Of a stretch of 64,000 nucleotides of DNA, positions 8,261 through 15,836 are shown one piece after another. Every line of letters begins with the position of its first letter. Within the stretch, counting starts at the first letter, position 1. A program made the position numbers and the translations under genes. Source of the DNA: Mucilaginibacter auburnensis (GTDB taxonomy: Bacteria > Bacteroidota > Bacteroidia > Sphingobacteriales > Sphingobacteriaceae); the NCBI RefSeq assembly GCF_002797815.1, contig NZ_PGFJ01000001.1:2232001-2296000 (forward strand). The letters run 5' to 3'. The notes beneath the pieces were generated by a model. The model saw only the letters and a list, made by a program, of their open reading frames with translations, was not told the origin of the DNA and did not search any database.

Positions 8261-9270
8261 CGATTCAGGTATTTATTAACGAAGCTTTGTTTATCATCCC
8301 GATACTGGCTTACCGCACCAACACGATGCAGCAGGCGGATGTATATCCAGGCCATGTCCAGTTGATAAGCTTTGAAGCCGCTGCGGGCACTTTTGGGGTA
8401 GAGGTGATGATTGTTATGCCATTCCCCGGCTACCAGTCCCGGCCACAATTGGTTGATGGATCGATCAGCCCTGTTATAATCGATGCCGTCGCGTTGCCTG
8501 TCCTTACCGTGCCCATGCCCGTCGTAATTAAACGTACGTACGCCAACAGCCCAAACACCGGCTGCAGCAAATAAGGAGCACGCTAAAGCATGTCCGCCCG
8601 CTAGGTAAAATATTCCGTACCAGAACGACCAGTTGAGCACCCAGGTAGCGAGTGTAGCCAGCGGCCTGGCATACGATCCCCAGTACTGGTATTGCCGGTA
8701 AGTGTTACCCTTAACACCGGTATGCGCCATTAAGCGGGTAACCCGCTTATAATCATCTTCACTCAGACCTCTTGCAATAGGCTGATGGTTAACATCGGCT
8801 AGGAAGCAATACCAAAAACCACCTTCTGCATTATAAGGGTCGCCAGGCTTATCTGATTTCGAGTGGTGCACGTGGTGAGAAATAATATAGATTTCTTCGG
8901 GTATAATATTGAGCGTTAATTGCCTTGTCATAAAGCGCCAAAAACCGTTGCTAAAACGATAGGCACCATGGGTGCAATAGCGATGATGCCAGACCGTGCC
9001 ATGCGTGCCCATGATGATCATGCCATAAACAAAAGCAGCCAATAACATCCACCAGCTGAAAAACTGAAAAATAAAAAGAACAAAGAAGGGTATCAGGCAA
9101 AATACCTTAAACCAGCTTACAAAAGCGAGCCAATTCTTTCGATCCCGCCATACATTCAACCTGCTGAAAAATTCTCTTAATATCGTGCGTACGTCGGGGC
9201 GCACCAGTTCCCCCTGTGTGTTCTGCCAGCCATAAGCGGGCGGCTGCAGCACATGATCTAAAAATGCCAT
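8257..9270 (-). CDS. Acyl-CoA/acyl-lipid fatty-acid desaturase
   Basis: Introduces a cis double bond into acyl chains, so it adjusts membrane fluidity. The di-iron histidine boxes are visible: HRYCTH near residue 95, HHVHHSK near 130, and HNNHH near 288. Hydrophobic segments lie at about 55-90 and 195-240. The length (337) fits delta-9 type membrane desaturases. It sits 17 nt after the gene at 9288 and overlaps the downstream sigma factor by 4 nt. Pairing with a sigma factor, with a cold-shock gene close by, suggests a temperature or envelope-stress unit (inference). Confidence 0.93.
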   Translation of the reverse strand: MAFLDHVLQPPAYGWQNTQGELVRPDVRTILREFFSRLNVWRDRKNWLAFVSWFKVFCLIPFFVLFIFQFFSWWMLLAAFVYGMIIMGTHGTVWHHRYCTHGAYRFSNGFWRFMTRQLTLNIIPEEIYIISHHVHHSKSDKPGDPYNAEGGFWYCFLADVNHQPIARGLSEDDYKRVTRLMAHTGVKGNTYRQYQYWGSYARPLATLATWVLNWSFWYGIFYLAGGHALACSLFAAAGVWAVGVRTFNYDGHGHGKDRQRDGIDYNRADRSINQLWPGLVAGEWHNNHHLYPKSARSGFKAYQLDMAWIYIRLLHRVGAVSQYRDDKQSFVNKYLNR

Positions 9271-9287
9271 AATACTTGATCCAGATA

Positions 9288-9644
9288 TTAACGGATGTTT
9301 CTTACCGGGTACGCTGCCAGGAACCCTTTGCCATTGTGCTCAAGATTGCCGGCAGTCAATACTGCGTCGGTACTTGATAGCTCCTGATTAAGCTTCCTTT
9401 TTACGCGCTGGTACACATTGAGTAATTCTTCGGGTTGTAAACGGAGAACGATCACCCTGTGATTATTTTTTTTCAGATCGGCGATCTCCAGATCAGTAGA
9501 AAGGGTCAGCGCCCAATGTTCTCCCTGTTTGAAACCGAGCTCTATCGACTCGTTTTTCAGGTCGAATAAAAACAGATCGATTTGCTTGTCCAGGATAGGT
9601 TGATTTTTATCTGCCTTGCCGGCAGTTGGCGTTGGATTTATCAT
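9288..9644 (-). CDS. Hypothetical protein (118 aa), first gene of the desaturase-sigma operon
   Basis: Not recognised. A soluble protein with a variable N-terminal tail (about 1-20) and an alternating strand/helix core (for example VIVLRLQPEELLNVYQ). There is no signal peptide or membrane segment. It is 17 nt upstream of the desaturase on the same strand and is probably co-transcribed with it and the sigma factor. No catalytic signature is visible. Confidence 0.6.
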   Translation of the reverse strand: MINPTPTAGKADKNQPILDKQIDLFLFDLKNESIELGFKQGEHWALTLSTDLEIADLKKNNHRVIVLRLQPEELLNVYQRVKRKLNQELSSTDAVLTAGNLEHNGKGFLAAYPVRNIR

Positions 9645-9861
9645 TTTTGTTTAGCTGACTCGGTGTAAAGCTTAAAAATTACCTGAATCAGTTAAGGGTA
9701 AAGCCTAAGGTGTAAAAGAGAGATAGGTTGTGTAATATACGTTTAGTTATTTGATTAAACTGATCATTCGTTCTATTTAAATTTATTTTTAATTATTTTA
9801 CTAAAAGTTAAATTATACCGATTAATAAGACTACCTTGTCGACTTACATAAAAACAATTAA

Positions 9862-10056
9862 ATGCAAAAAGAAGGAACAGTGAAATTTTTTAACGATTCG
9901 AAAGGTTTCGGATTTATTTCACAAAATGATACAAGAACAGACGTTTTTGTACACTCGACAGGTCTGATCGATCAGATCCGCGAAAATGACCAGGTTAGCT
10001 ATGACGTGGAAAACGGCAAGAAAGGCCTGAACGCAGTAAACGTAAAAGTAATCTAA
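9862..10056 (+). CDS. Cold-shock domain protein (CspA family)
   Basis: Single-stranded nucleic-acid binding protein and RNA chaperone. The 64 residues form one cold-shock domain: GTVKFFNDSKGFGFIS contains RNP1 (KGFGFI) and VFVHST is RNP2. The upstream region (about 9660-9861) is AT-rich with no other gene, as expected for a long 5' leader of csp genes. A strong terminator follows at 10078. Confidence 0.97.
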   Translation: MQKEGTVKFFNDSKGFGFISQNDTRTDVFVHSTGLIDQIRENDQVSYDVENGKKGLNAVNVKVI

Positions 10057-10077
10057 TTATCACGATATCTTACTCGT

Positions 10078-10109
10078 AACACTTGCCCCAACAGGCAGGT
10101 GTTTTTTTT
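10078..10109 (+). terminator. Intrinsic terminator of the cold-shock gene
   Basis: ACACTTGCC pairs with GGCAGGTGT (9 bp, one G-U) around a 6-nt loop and is followed by eight T. It begins 22 nt after the csp stop. Confidence 0.9.
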
Positions 10110-10189
10110 GCCATTTAGGCGCGTTTTTTGGATATCTTCTGATTATTTGGTCACGTATGTCTTTAAGACACGCAAAAAATCCCTTAATA

Positions 10190-10225
10190 AAAAGGGGCTG
10201 CACTTCATTTGATACAGCCCCTTTT
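10190..10225. terminator. Bidirectional terminator between csp and the 10247 gene
   Basis: AAAAGGGGCTG pairs perfectly with CAGCCCCTTTT around a 14-nt loop, with A and T tracts on the two flanks. It sits 21 nt past the stop of the minus-strand gene at 10247 and can stop transcription from both directions. Confidence 0.88.
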
Positions 10226-10246
10226 GTTAAACCAACAACTTGTTGT

Positions 10247-10744
10247 TTACATAGCAGCAGAACTGTTCAGTTTTAACATGATGGCAGCTTTTTGCTGTTC
10301 AAGTTCAGTCAATTTTTCTGTCTTTTTATTGATTTTTTCAAGGAGCTTTTTAATGTCTTTGGCATTATCGTCCTTGTCGTCTATAGCGTCTCCCGCATCA
10401 TCAGCTTGGTTACTGGCTTTTTTCGCCTGTTTCATGGCCGTTTTAGCATCGGCCATATCCCCATTGGTAGCGGTAGTAGCAGTTTCCTTACTGTTCTGCG
10501 CAGATGTGGCTGCATCTTTCGCGGTAGAAGTTATCTTAGATTGATAACCTGCGGTTTTATTTTGTTGTTCAATCAGCTTGGAATTTAATTCGGCTATATC
10601 CAATTTAACTTCACCGTATTCCTTATTGAGTTTCACGGTATCGGCAGTAGTGCGATATTTTTGAGCAGCAGCAGAATTGGAAAAACCTAAGGTGCCTAAA
10701 GTGAATGCGAAAAGCATCACGGCAATTGTTTGAAATTTGATCAT
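10247..10744 (-). CDS. Secreted Ala/Lys-rich coiled-coil protein
   Basis: A 165-residue protein with a Sec signal peptide (about 1-27, ending SAAAQ). Long helical segments rich in Ala, Lys, Asp and Thr follow at about 45-75 and 125-160, with a low-complexity Ala/Thr/Asp middle. Heptad spacing (KKLLEKINKKTEKLTELEQQ) indicates a coiled coil. It is probably periplasmic. No enzyme signature is visible; it could be a structural or stress protein. It is monocistronic, with its own terminator. Confidence 0.7.
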   Translation of the reverse strand: MIKFQTIAVMLFAFTLGTLGFSNSAAAQKYRTTADTVKLNKEYGEVKLDIAELNSKLIEQQNKTAGYQSKITSTAKDAATSAQNSKETATTATNGDMADAKTAMKQAKKASNQADDAGDAIDDKDDNAKDIKKLLEKINKKTEKLTELEQQKAAIMLKLNSSAAM

Positions 10745-10944
10745 GATTTATTTTTATGGATGTCGTTGTATGACAATTATCTATATCAATAACCGGTCCG
10801 TAAAATATTTTGCTGTAAAAACATAACTAATTGAATTTCAATAAAATAAAATGTATCATAAAAAGGATTTTTTGTAGTCCTCAAACGAATTTTTAAGTTG
10901 CGAAATTCAAAAATATGTTTAAGCCGACCGCGCTGCGCACCTGA

Positions 10945-11034
10945 GTAACGAGATACCAAAGGTTTTACTACTACCCGGATGAATTGCTGGCAGTCCCGCC
11001 GGAAGGTGAAAAAGATCTGCTGGCTGTTAAATAA
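10945..11034 (+). pseudogene. Short open tail of unknown origin
   Basis: A 29-codon frame without a start reads RYQRFYYYPDELLAV and ends LLAVK at TAA 11032-11034. It has the look of a gene's C-terminus cut off at its 5' side, inside the roughly 1.3-kb gap 10745-12029 that otherwise holds an inverted repeat, repeat copy A and one small ORF. The family is not recognised. Confidence 0.25.
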
Positions 11035-11041
11035 TACAAAG

Positions 11042-11076
11042 TTAAGAATCCCCGGTGACCATCGCCGGAGACTTAA
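11042..11076. repeat. Inverted repeat / hairpin
   Basis: TTAAG (11042-11046) pairs with CTTAA (11072-11076), and inside it CCGGTGA pairs with TCGCCGG (one mismatch) around a 3-nt loop. There is no T-run directly after it, so it is not a standard terminator. It lies 8 nt after the stop of the broken tail at 10945-11034. Confidence 0.45.
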
Positions 11077-11175
11077 TGATTCATCCTTATTTCAGCTTTT
11101 TTTTTGACTTTTTTGAGGTGCACCGTTTGAGTTTGCGCTTGCTTCTGGTAATTATAAAAAGGTTATAGTTCACTT

Positions 11176-11503
11176 TCTAAAATTTTTGAAAAACCGCCTA
11201 TTTCAATCAATTCGTCCACAAAACGGTTCGGATTATACTCCGCTGTTGACCCTTCAAATTTAAGCAGTTCTGAAAAGAGCTGCTTTTTTTATTTATATAT
11301 CTGATTATAAGTCTGTTGTCTTTTTAATTTTATGGTTCGAGGTTTGAGTTCAAGAGAAGTTTAAAATAGCCAAAAGTGCTATTCTATGCAAAAGAAAGCA
11401 TTTTTTTCGGTTCGAGCACCGTTAATGGGCGATCAAAGGAAAACTTGATGGCATTTTTTGTAGCAATGATAATTTATGGTTTTTATTGGTCGAAGGTTTT
11501 CCG
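11176..11503. repeat. Dispersed repeat copy A (full length; right direct repeat of the 9-kb segment)
   Basis: The longest copy of the family. A conserved block of about 65 nt (11191-11253, core GTCCACAAAACGGTTCGGAT) is followed by the hairpin-T-tract at 11262-11290, then about 210 bp that are about 96% identical to 2291-2495 with no indels, including a second hairpin near 11376-11407. Other copies are at 20600, 37680 and 51980. No transposase is associated. Confidence 0.85.
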
Positions 11504-11772
11504 ATAATAAAACAATAATATTACCGGATACTGATCCTTACTTTGCCGTAGCCGGAAAAACTCAAATTGCTGCCCTTTAATGCCATTCTGAGTGTAAGTC
11601 TCTCCGCCCAACCGTTATAAATCATAGAACGGGCTGGCGCTGCAGACTAATCAAAAAAACGGACATGTTGGAACCATGCAGTTTTAAAATGTTTGTTTGA
11701 TTTATCCACTGACTTTGATTTTCTTAAGATGCTGTGTAAATTTGTAAGTAAGAACGGTTAATTTATTAGCAA

Positions 11773-11898
11773 ATGGAAAGGTTAGTATATTTAAGCGAAA
11801 ATAAGCACTTTAAAATTCTCATGGTTGCGCTATCTGCTTATTTTATTTATAAGCTTGGCAAAAGCTGTGGCGAGTTTTTCTATTACTTCACCCATTAA
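11773..11898 (+). CDS. Possible 41-aa membrane microprotein
   Basis: ATG 11773-11775 opens a 41-codon frame ending at TAA 11896-11898. The product has a charged N-terminus, one hydrophobic helix (FKILMVALSAYFIYKLG) and an aromatic tail (EFFYYFTH), so a single-pass inner-membrane peptide is likely if it is expressed. No family is recognised and the evidence is composition only. The remaining DNA up to 12029 holds no other frame. Confidence 0.4.
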   Translation: MERLVYLSENKHFKILMVALSAYFIYKLGKSCGEFFYYFTH

Positions 11899-12029
11899 TC
11901 TATTGTTACATTGTTAAGCTGAACACTGACTTATGACAATAGACCCTGGATACTTAATATAACGGTTTTACCCGCACAGATGTATTTAGGAAGCAGTAGT
12001 GCCTAAACAGACACTACTGCTGAATATTA

Positions 12030-13046
12030 TTAGTTAAACAAAACACTTCGCCAGGCCTCATCCTCAGGCACGCCGGGTTTGCGTTTGCCAAAGAACTGAA
12101 CAATGATATCACCTTTTTTGTCGAACACTTCAAGGCTGTGAACGGCGCCGTCTGTGGTAGGTTTTTTAACCAACCATACCGATGCAATACCATCATCGCG
12201 GAGGTGCATATTGAATTCAGGGTCAAGCACATTAAACCATGGGCCGGTCTGTACCAGTTTTTTTATTTCGCCTGTGTGTATCTGTATACAACCTGGGTTC
12301 CCTACAAATACCATAACAGGCAGGTTAGTTTCCGATGCTTTTTTTAACGTGTCTTTCAAAGCCTGAACGCTGATCTGGTTGGCATAACCTTCAGGAGCAA
12401 GGCGTAACGCTTGCGTACGGGTAAGCTCAAATTTTTTCAACATGCCGAAAAACTCATGGGTATCTTTCAGGTTTACCCAGGCATCGTGGAATGCTTTGAT
12501 ATCCACTTCATGATCTGGTTTTTCAACCGCTTCCAACTTGGCTGGCGTTATAACCAATTCCTGCTGCTGATAATCTGCTTTGTATTTAGTCACCAGTTGG
12601 TGGTAAGCGTTTACGTCGCTTTTATCAGTAAGGTAAATTTTGTGAACCGCACTGCCATCGGCACCGAAAAATTGCAGACTGAAGCGCTCATCTTCGTTAA
12701 CTGCAAAGCCAAAGTGCCAGTGGTGCATAAACAGGCGAAGATCAATATCAGGCGTCACAATTGAGCCAACAGGGCCATTAAAGCTAACTTTGGTGTAAAC
12801 GCCTTTACGTTCATGTACGCAATGATTATTACGGGTTAGCGCCATCACGTAACCCAGCGTACTGATCTCTTTTAATATTTCCTGAAATTCAGGTTTCAGC
12901 AGGGTGTTGTTGGCGCCTGCATCTGTGTTAACCAGTTCGGTTTCGCTCACGCACAGTTTAGCGGCGGCATCGCGTATGCGTAATCTGGGTTCCTCGTTTT
13001 TTAGCTGTTCCCATTGTTGTTTTAAGGTGGTTAGTGTATTTTCCAT
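12030..13046 (-). CDS. hmuS: Hemin-degrading factor HmuS/ChuS family
   Basis: Cytoplasmic heme-handling protein that accepts heme from the HmuTUV importer and opens or dechelates it to release iron. The 338-residue product has the two repeated halves typical of the family (about 1-165 and 185-338). The first half carries RNNHCVHERKG and LRLFMHHWHFGF, the second EFNMHLRDDGIASVW. It is the last gene of the heme locus, 19 nt after hmuV on the same strand. Confidence 0.92.
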   Translation of the reverse strand: MENTLTTLKQQWEQLKNEEPRLRIRDAAAKLCVSETELVNTDAGANNTLLKPEFQEILKEISTLGYVMALTRNNHCVHERKGVYTKVSFNGPVGSIVTPDIDLRLFMHHWHFGFAVNEDERFSLQFFGADGSAVHKIYLTDKSDVNAYHQLVTKYKADYQQQELVITPAKLEAVEKPDHEVDIKAFHDAWVNLKDTHEFFGMLKKFELTRTQALRLAPEGYANQISVQALKDTLKKASETNLPVMVFVGNPGCIQIHTGEIKKLVQTGPWFNVLDPEFNMHLRDDGIASVWLVKKPTTDGAVHSLEVFDKKGDIIVQFFGKRKPGVPEDEAWRSVLFN

Positions 13047-13065
13047 ATTTTATGTGTTTTTTTTG

Positions 13066-13848
13066 TTAAACCATTAAACCGCTGGGTATCACCAGTGGAC
13101 ATTTAAAATCTTCGCATTCCATCAGTTTTACTTTTATGTTGAATGCCTCGTGAATATTTTCGCAGTTGATAACCTCCAGCGGAGCACCGAATGCCACGGT
13201 TTTTCCGTTTTTTAAGATAAGGATCTGATCAGCATATTGCGATGCGAAATTGATGTCGTGTAAAATACTGATAACGATATAGCCCCGGTTAGCCATGTTG
13301 CGCGCCAACTGCAGTATTTGCTGCTGATAGAGCAGATCGAGCCCGTTGGTAGGTTCATCCAGAAAAAGGAAGGCATTGGGCCTGTCGTAGATCTGGGCAA
13401 TTACCCGTGCCAGTTGCACACGCTGCTGTTCACCACCCGAAAGGGTATTGTAATTGCGTGAGGAAAGGTGAGTGATGCCTGTTTCCAGCATTGTTTTTTT
13501 AACAACTTCCATGTCATGCGCTGACGGGCGGTTTTCAAAATGCGGATAGCGGCCCATCATCACCAGTTCTTTTACGGTAAACATTACGCTAACTGTATTG
13601 TGCTGGGTAAGCACCGCCCGCAGCATAGCCATATCATGAATGGAATAAGATTCGATATCCCTGTTGTTAAACTTTATGCTGCCGGATGTTGGCTCCATTT
13701 CACGGCAAAGCAGTTTTAGCAAGGTGCTTTTTCCCGCCCCGTTAGCGCCTATCACTGCCATCATTTCGCCGGGCACCAGATTGAATGATGCGCCGTGGAG
13801 TATTTTTTTGTTACCTGCCTGGTAGGTTAAATTTTTTACATCTATCAT
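13066..13848 (-). CDS. hmuV: Heme ABC transporter ATP-binding protein HmuV
   Basis: Powers inner-membrane heme import. Walker A GANGAGKST near residue 34, Q-loop VLTQHN, signature LSGGEQQRV near 140, Walker B FLFLDEPTNGLD near 165 and H-loop SILHDIN are all present. The length (260) is normal. The start overlaps the end of hmuU by 4 nt, indicating translational coupling. Family and neighbours agree with heme rather than siderophore or B12. Confidence 0.95.
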   Translation of the reverse strand: MIDVKNLTYQAGNKKILHGASFNLVPGEMMAVIGANGAGKSTLLKLLCREMEPTSGSIKFNNRDIESYSIHDMAMLRAVLTQHNTVSVMFTVKELVMMGRYPHFENRPSAHDMEVVKKTMLETGITHLSSRNYNTLSGGEQQRVQLARVIAQIYDRPNAFLFLDEPTNGLDLLYQQQILQLARNMANRGYIVISILHDINFASQYADQILILKNGKTVAFGAPLEVINCENIHEAFNIKVKLMECEDFKCPLVIPSGLMV

Positions 13849-14894
13849 ATTATCTGCTGTTTTTTAAGCTGTGACCAGATCATATAAATAAAAATTGGCG
13901 AACCGCCAATGGCCGTTACAATACCTATGGGCAACTCGGCTGGAGCCACTACTGTGCGCGATATCATGTCAGCAAACGATAATGCTGCCGCTCCGAGCAG
14001 GGCTGATGCAGGAATAATAAGCCTGTTGTCGGCACCAAAAGCCATGCGCAAAATGTGGGGTATAACCAATCCGATAAAGCTGATCAACCCTGCTACTGCA
14101 ACAGATGCGCCCACGGCCATGGTGGAGAAAATGATGACGAGCGTTTTAATGTGATTAACGCTGATGCCCATGTGCGCGGCCTGCGCTTCGCCCAAGGCTA
14201 TAGCGTTAAGCGATTTACCCATAAAAGGCAGGCCAATAAGCGGTATAACAATAAAAGGTATAGCGCTGCTAAAGGCTATCCAACTGGCGCCGCCCAAACT
14301 GCCCAGGCTCCAGAAAGTGATGTTACGTAGTTGCTCATCGGTTGACAGATAGGTAAGCAATCCTGTAAAAGCAAACGCGATGGCATTTATAGCAATGCCC
14401 ATCAGCAGCAGCGCAGTTATAACCGTTTTGCCATTGTGCATCGCAAGACGGTAAACGATTAGTGTAGTGATAAATGCGCCTATAAAAGCTGCAATGGCCA
14501 ATACGTAATAGCTATGCTCATTACCCAATCTGTTTAATAACGGCCCGCCAAAAACTATAGTTAATGCTGCTGCTAATGTTGCGCCGGCTGATATGCCTAT
14601 CAGGCCCGGCTCTGCCAGCGGATTTCGAAAAAGCCCTTGTAAAGACGAACCCGAAATAGCCAGTGCAGCGCCAATGGCGGCACCTAACAGTACCCGTGGT
14701 AAACGTATGTTTAACAAAACTGCGGTTTGCTGGTCGGTATACGACTGTTCATTGCTCAAACCAATACTATTAGTGACCATTGACCAGAATTGTGGCAGGC
14801 TGATATGTACCGCCCCAACGCATAAAGCCGCTACCATGCTGGCTAGCAGAAACAGCGTCAATCCGCTAAAAATTAATTGATAGCTTTTCAACAC
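13845..14894 (-). CDS. hmuU: Heme ABC transporter permease HmuU (FecCD family)
   Basis: Inner-membrane channel of the heme importer. The 349-residue hydrophobic protein has about nine or ten helices and the FecCD signatures RLPRVLLGAAIGAALA near 50, GLFRNPLAEPGLIG near 90, and GLVIPHILRM near 275. It lies between hmuT (5 nt) and hmuV (4-nt overlap). Confidence 0.95.
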   Translation of the reverse strand: MLKSYQLIFSGLTLFLLASMVAALCVGAVHISLPQFWSMVTNSIGLSNEQSYTDQQTAVLLNIRLPRVLLGAAIGAALAISGSSLQGLFRNPLAEPGLIGISAGATLAAALTIVFGGPLLNRLGNEHSYYVLAIAAFIGAFITTLIVYRLAMHNGKTVITALLLMGIAINAIAFAFTGLLTYLSTDEQLRNITFWSLGSLGGASWIAFSSAIPFIVIPLIGLPFMGKSLNAIALGEAQAAHMGISVNHIKTLVIIFSTMAVGASVAVAGLISFIGLVIPHILRMAFGADNRLIIPASALLGAAALSFADMISRTVVAPAELPIGIVTAIGGSPIFIYMIWSQLKKQQII

Positions 14895-14899
14895 GCTGC

Positions 14900-15748
14900 T
14901 TATTTTAGATTTTGTGATAACTGCGCAACAGCCTGGCCTAAACGCGGGCCAAAACCTGTTAGCAATTCACCTTCCATGGTGATGAATTTTTTGTTTTTAC
15001 CGGCTTTTGTTTGGTTAACGCCCTGCACTTGCTGTAAACCAGCAACACCGCCCAAACTCTCCATGCCGCTACTGAAAAGCAGAATAGCATCGGGATCAGC
15101 AGCCACTAATGCCTCAGGGGTAAGCGGTTTATAATCAGTAAAGCCTTTAACGGCATTTTGGCCTCCCGCCAGCTCAATTATTTGCTCAACAGAGGTGCCT
15201 TCGCCGGCCACCATCATGGTGCCGGTACCTCGTGCATAAATAAACAGCACCTTAGGTTTGCCGCCTGTTTTGCCTGATTTAGCGGCCGAGGCCAGATCGG
15301 CATTTAGCTTATCGATAACAGGATTAGCTTTTGAGGGCGCGCCAAAAGCTGTTGCCACTTCTTTGATCAGCTTACGGGTACCGTCAGCAGTAAATTCCTG
15401 GTTAAACAGTACCAATTTTATACCGGCACCTTTTAATTGGGCCTGCAATTCGGGTTTTACATCAGTGGTCAGGCCGGTAACAATATCAGGTTGCAAGGCA
15501 ATTATCCCCTCGGCAGATATCGTGCGGTTATGACCAACTTTTGGTTTGCGTTTTATGCTTTCGGGAAAATTACTCGTTACATCGGTTCCTATAATATAAG
15601 GCTCCATTCCTATGCCCGCCAGTATTTCGCTGATGGTTCCGTTAAGAGATACGATTTTTTGTCCCGCTATTTTTTTGCCTGCTTTAGAGCTGAATCCCAA
15701 AACTGTGATCATTAATACCGAGGCGATTATTAATCTGTTTATTGTCAT
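14900..15748 (-). CDS. hmuT: Periplasmic heme-binding protein HmuT
   Basis: A type III (BtuF/FhuD-like) solute-binding protein that delivers heme to HmuUV. An N-terminal signal segment (about 1-20, no lipobox Cys) is followed by IVSLNGTISEILAGIG, the usual N-terminal lobe motif. GHNRTISAEGIIALQPDIV comes near 90, and a long linking helix and C-terminal lobe follow. The length (282) is normal. It is separated from hmuY by a terminator-like hairpin (15777-15807), so it may be expressed at a lower level than hmuR-hmuY. Confidence 0.92.
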   Translation of the reverse strand: MTINRLIIASVLMITVLGFSSKAGKKIAGQKIVSLNGTISEILAGIGMEPYIIGTDVTSNFPESIKRKPKVGHNRTISAEGIIALQPDIVTGLTTDVKPELQAQLKGAGIKLVLFNQEFTADGTRKLIKEVATAFGAPSKANPVIDKLNADLASAAKSGKTGGKPKVLFIYARGTGTMMVAGEGTSVEQIIELAGGQNAVKGFTDYKPLTPEALVAADPDAILLFSSGMESLGGVAGLQQVQGVNQTKAGKNKKFITMEGELLTGFGPRLGQAVAQLSQNLK

Positions 15749-15776
15749 GTCTTTTTTAAATTGCTTATTAAACTGT

Positions 15777-15807
15777 AAAAACGGCTCCCCACAAGCCGAG
15801 CCGTTTT
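15777..15807 (-). terminator. Terminator or attenuator between hmuY and hmuT
   Basis: AAAACGGCTC pairs with GAGCCGTTTT around a 10-nt loop. Transcription of the heme locus runs leftward, so this hairpin lies right after the hmuY stop (15837) and before hmuT. It would separate abundant surface components (hmuR, hmuY) from the importer by partial termination. Confidence 0.75.
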
Positions 15808-15836
15808 GTTGTAAGTGATTGATTTATAGGGTTATA

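Noticed and set aside
8105..8574. Plus-strand frames across the sigma factor/desaturase junction
   Set aside because: Antisense shadows of two well-defined genes.
10209..10588. Hydrophobic plus-strand frames opposite the coiled-coil protein
   Set aside because: The hydrophobic look comes from the reverse complement of Lys/Ala codons; the minus-strand frame has a proper signal peptide and its own terminator.
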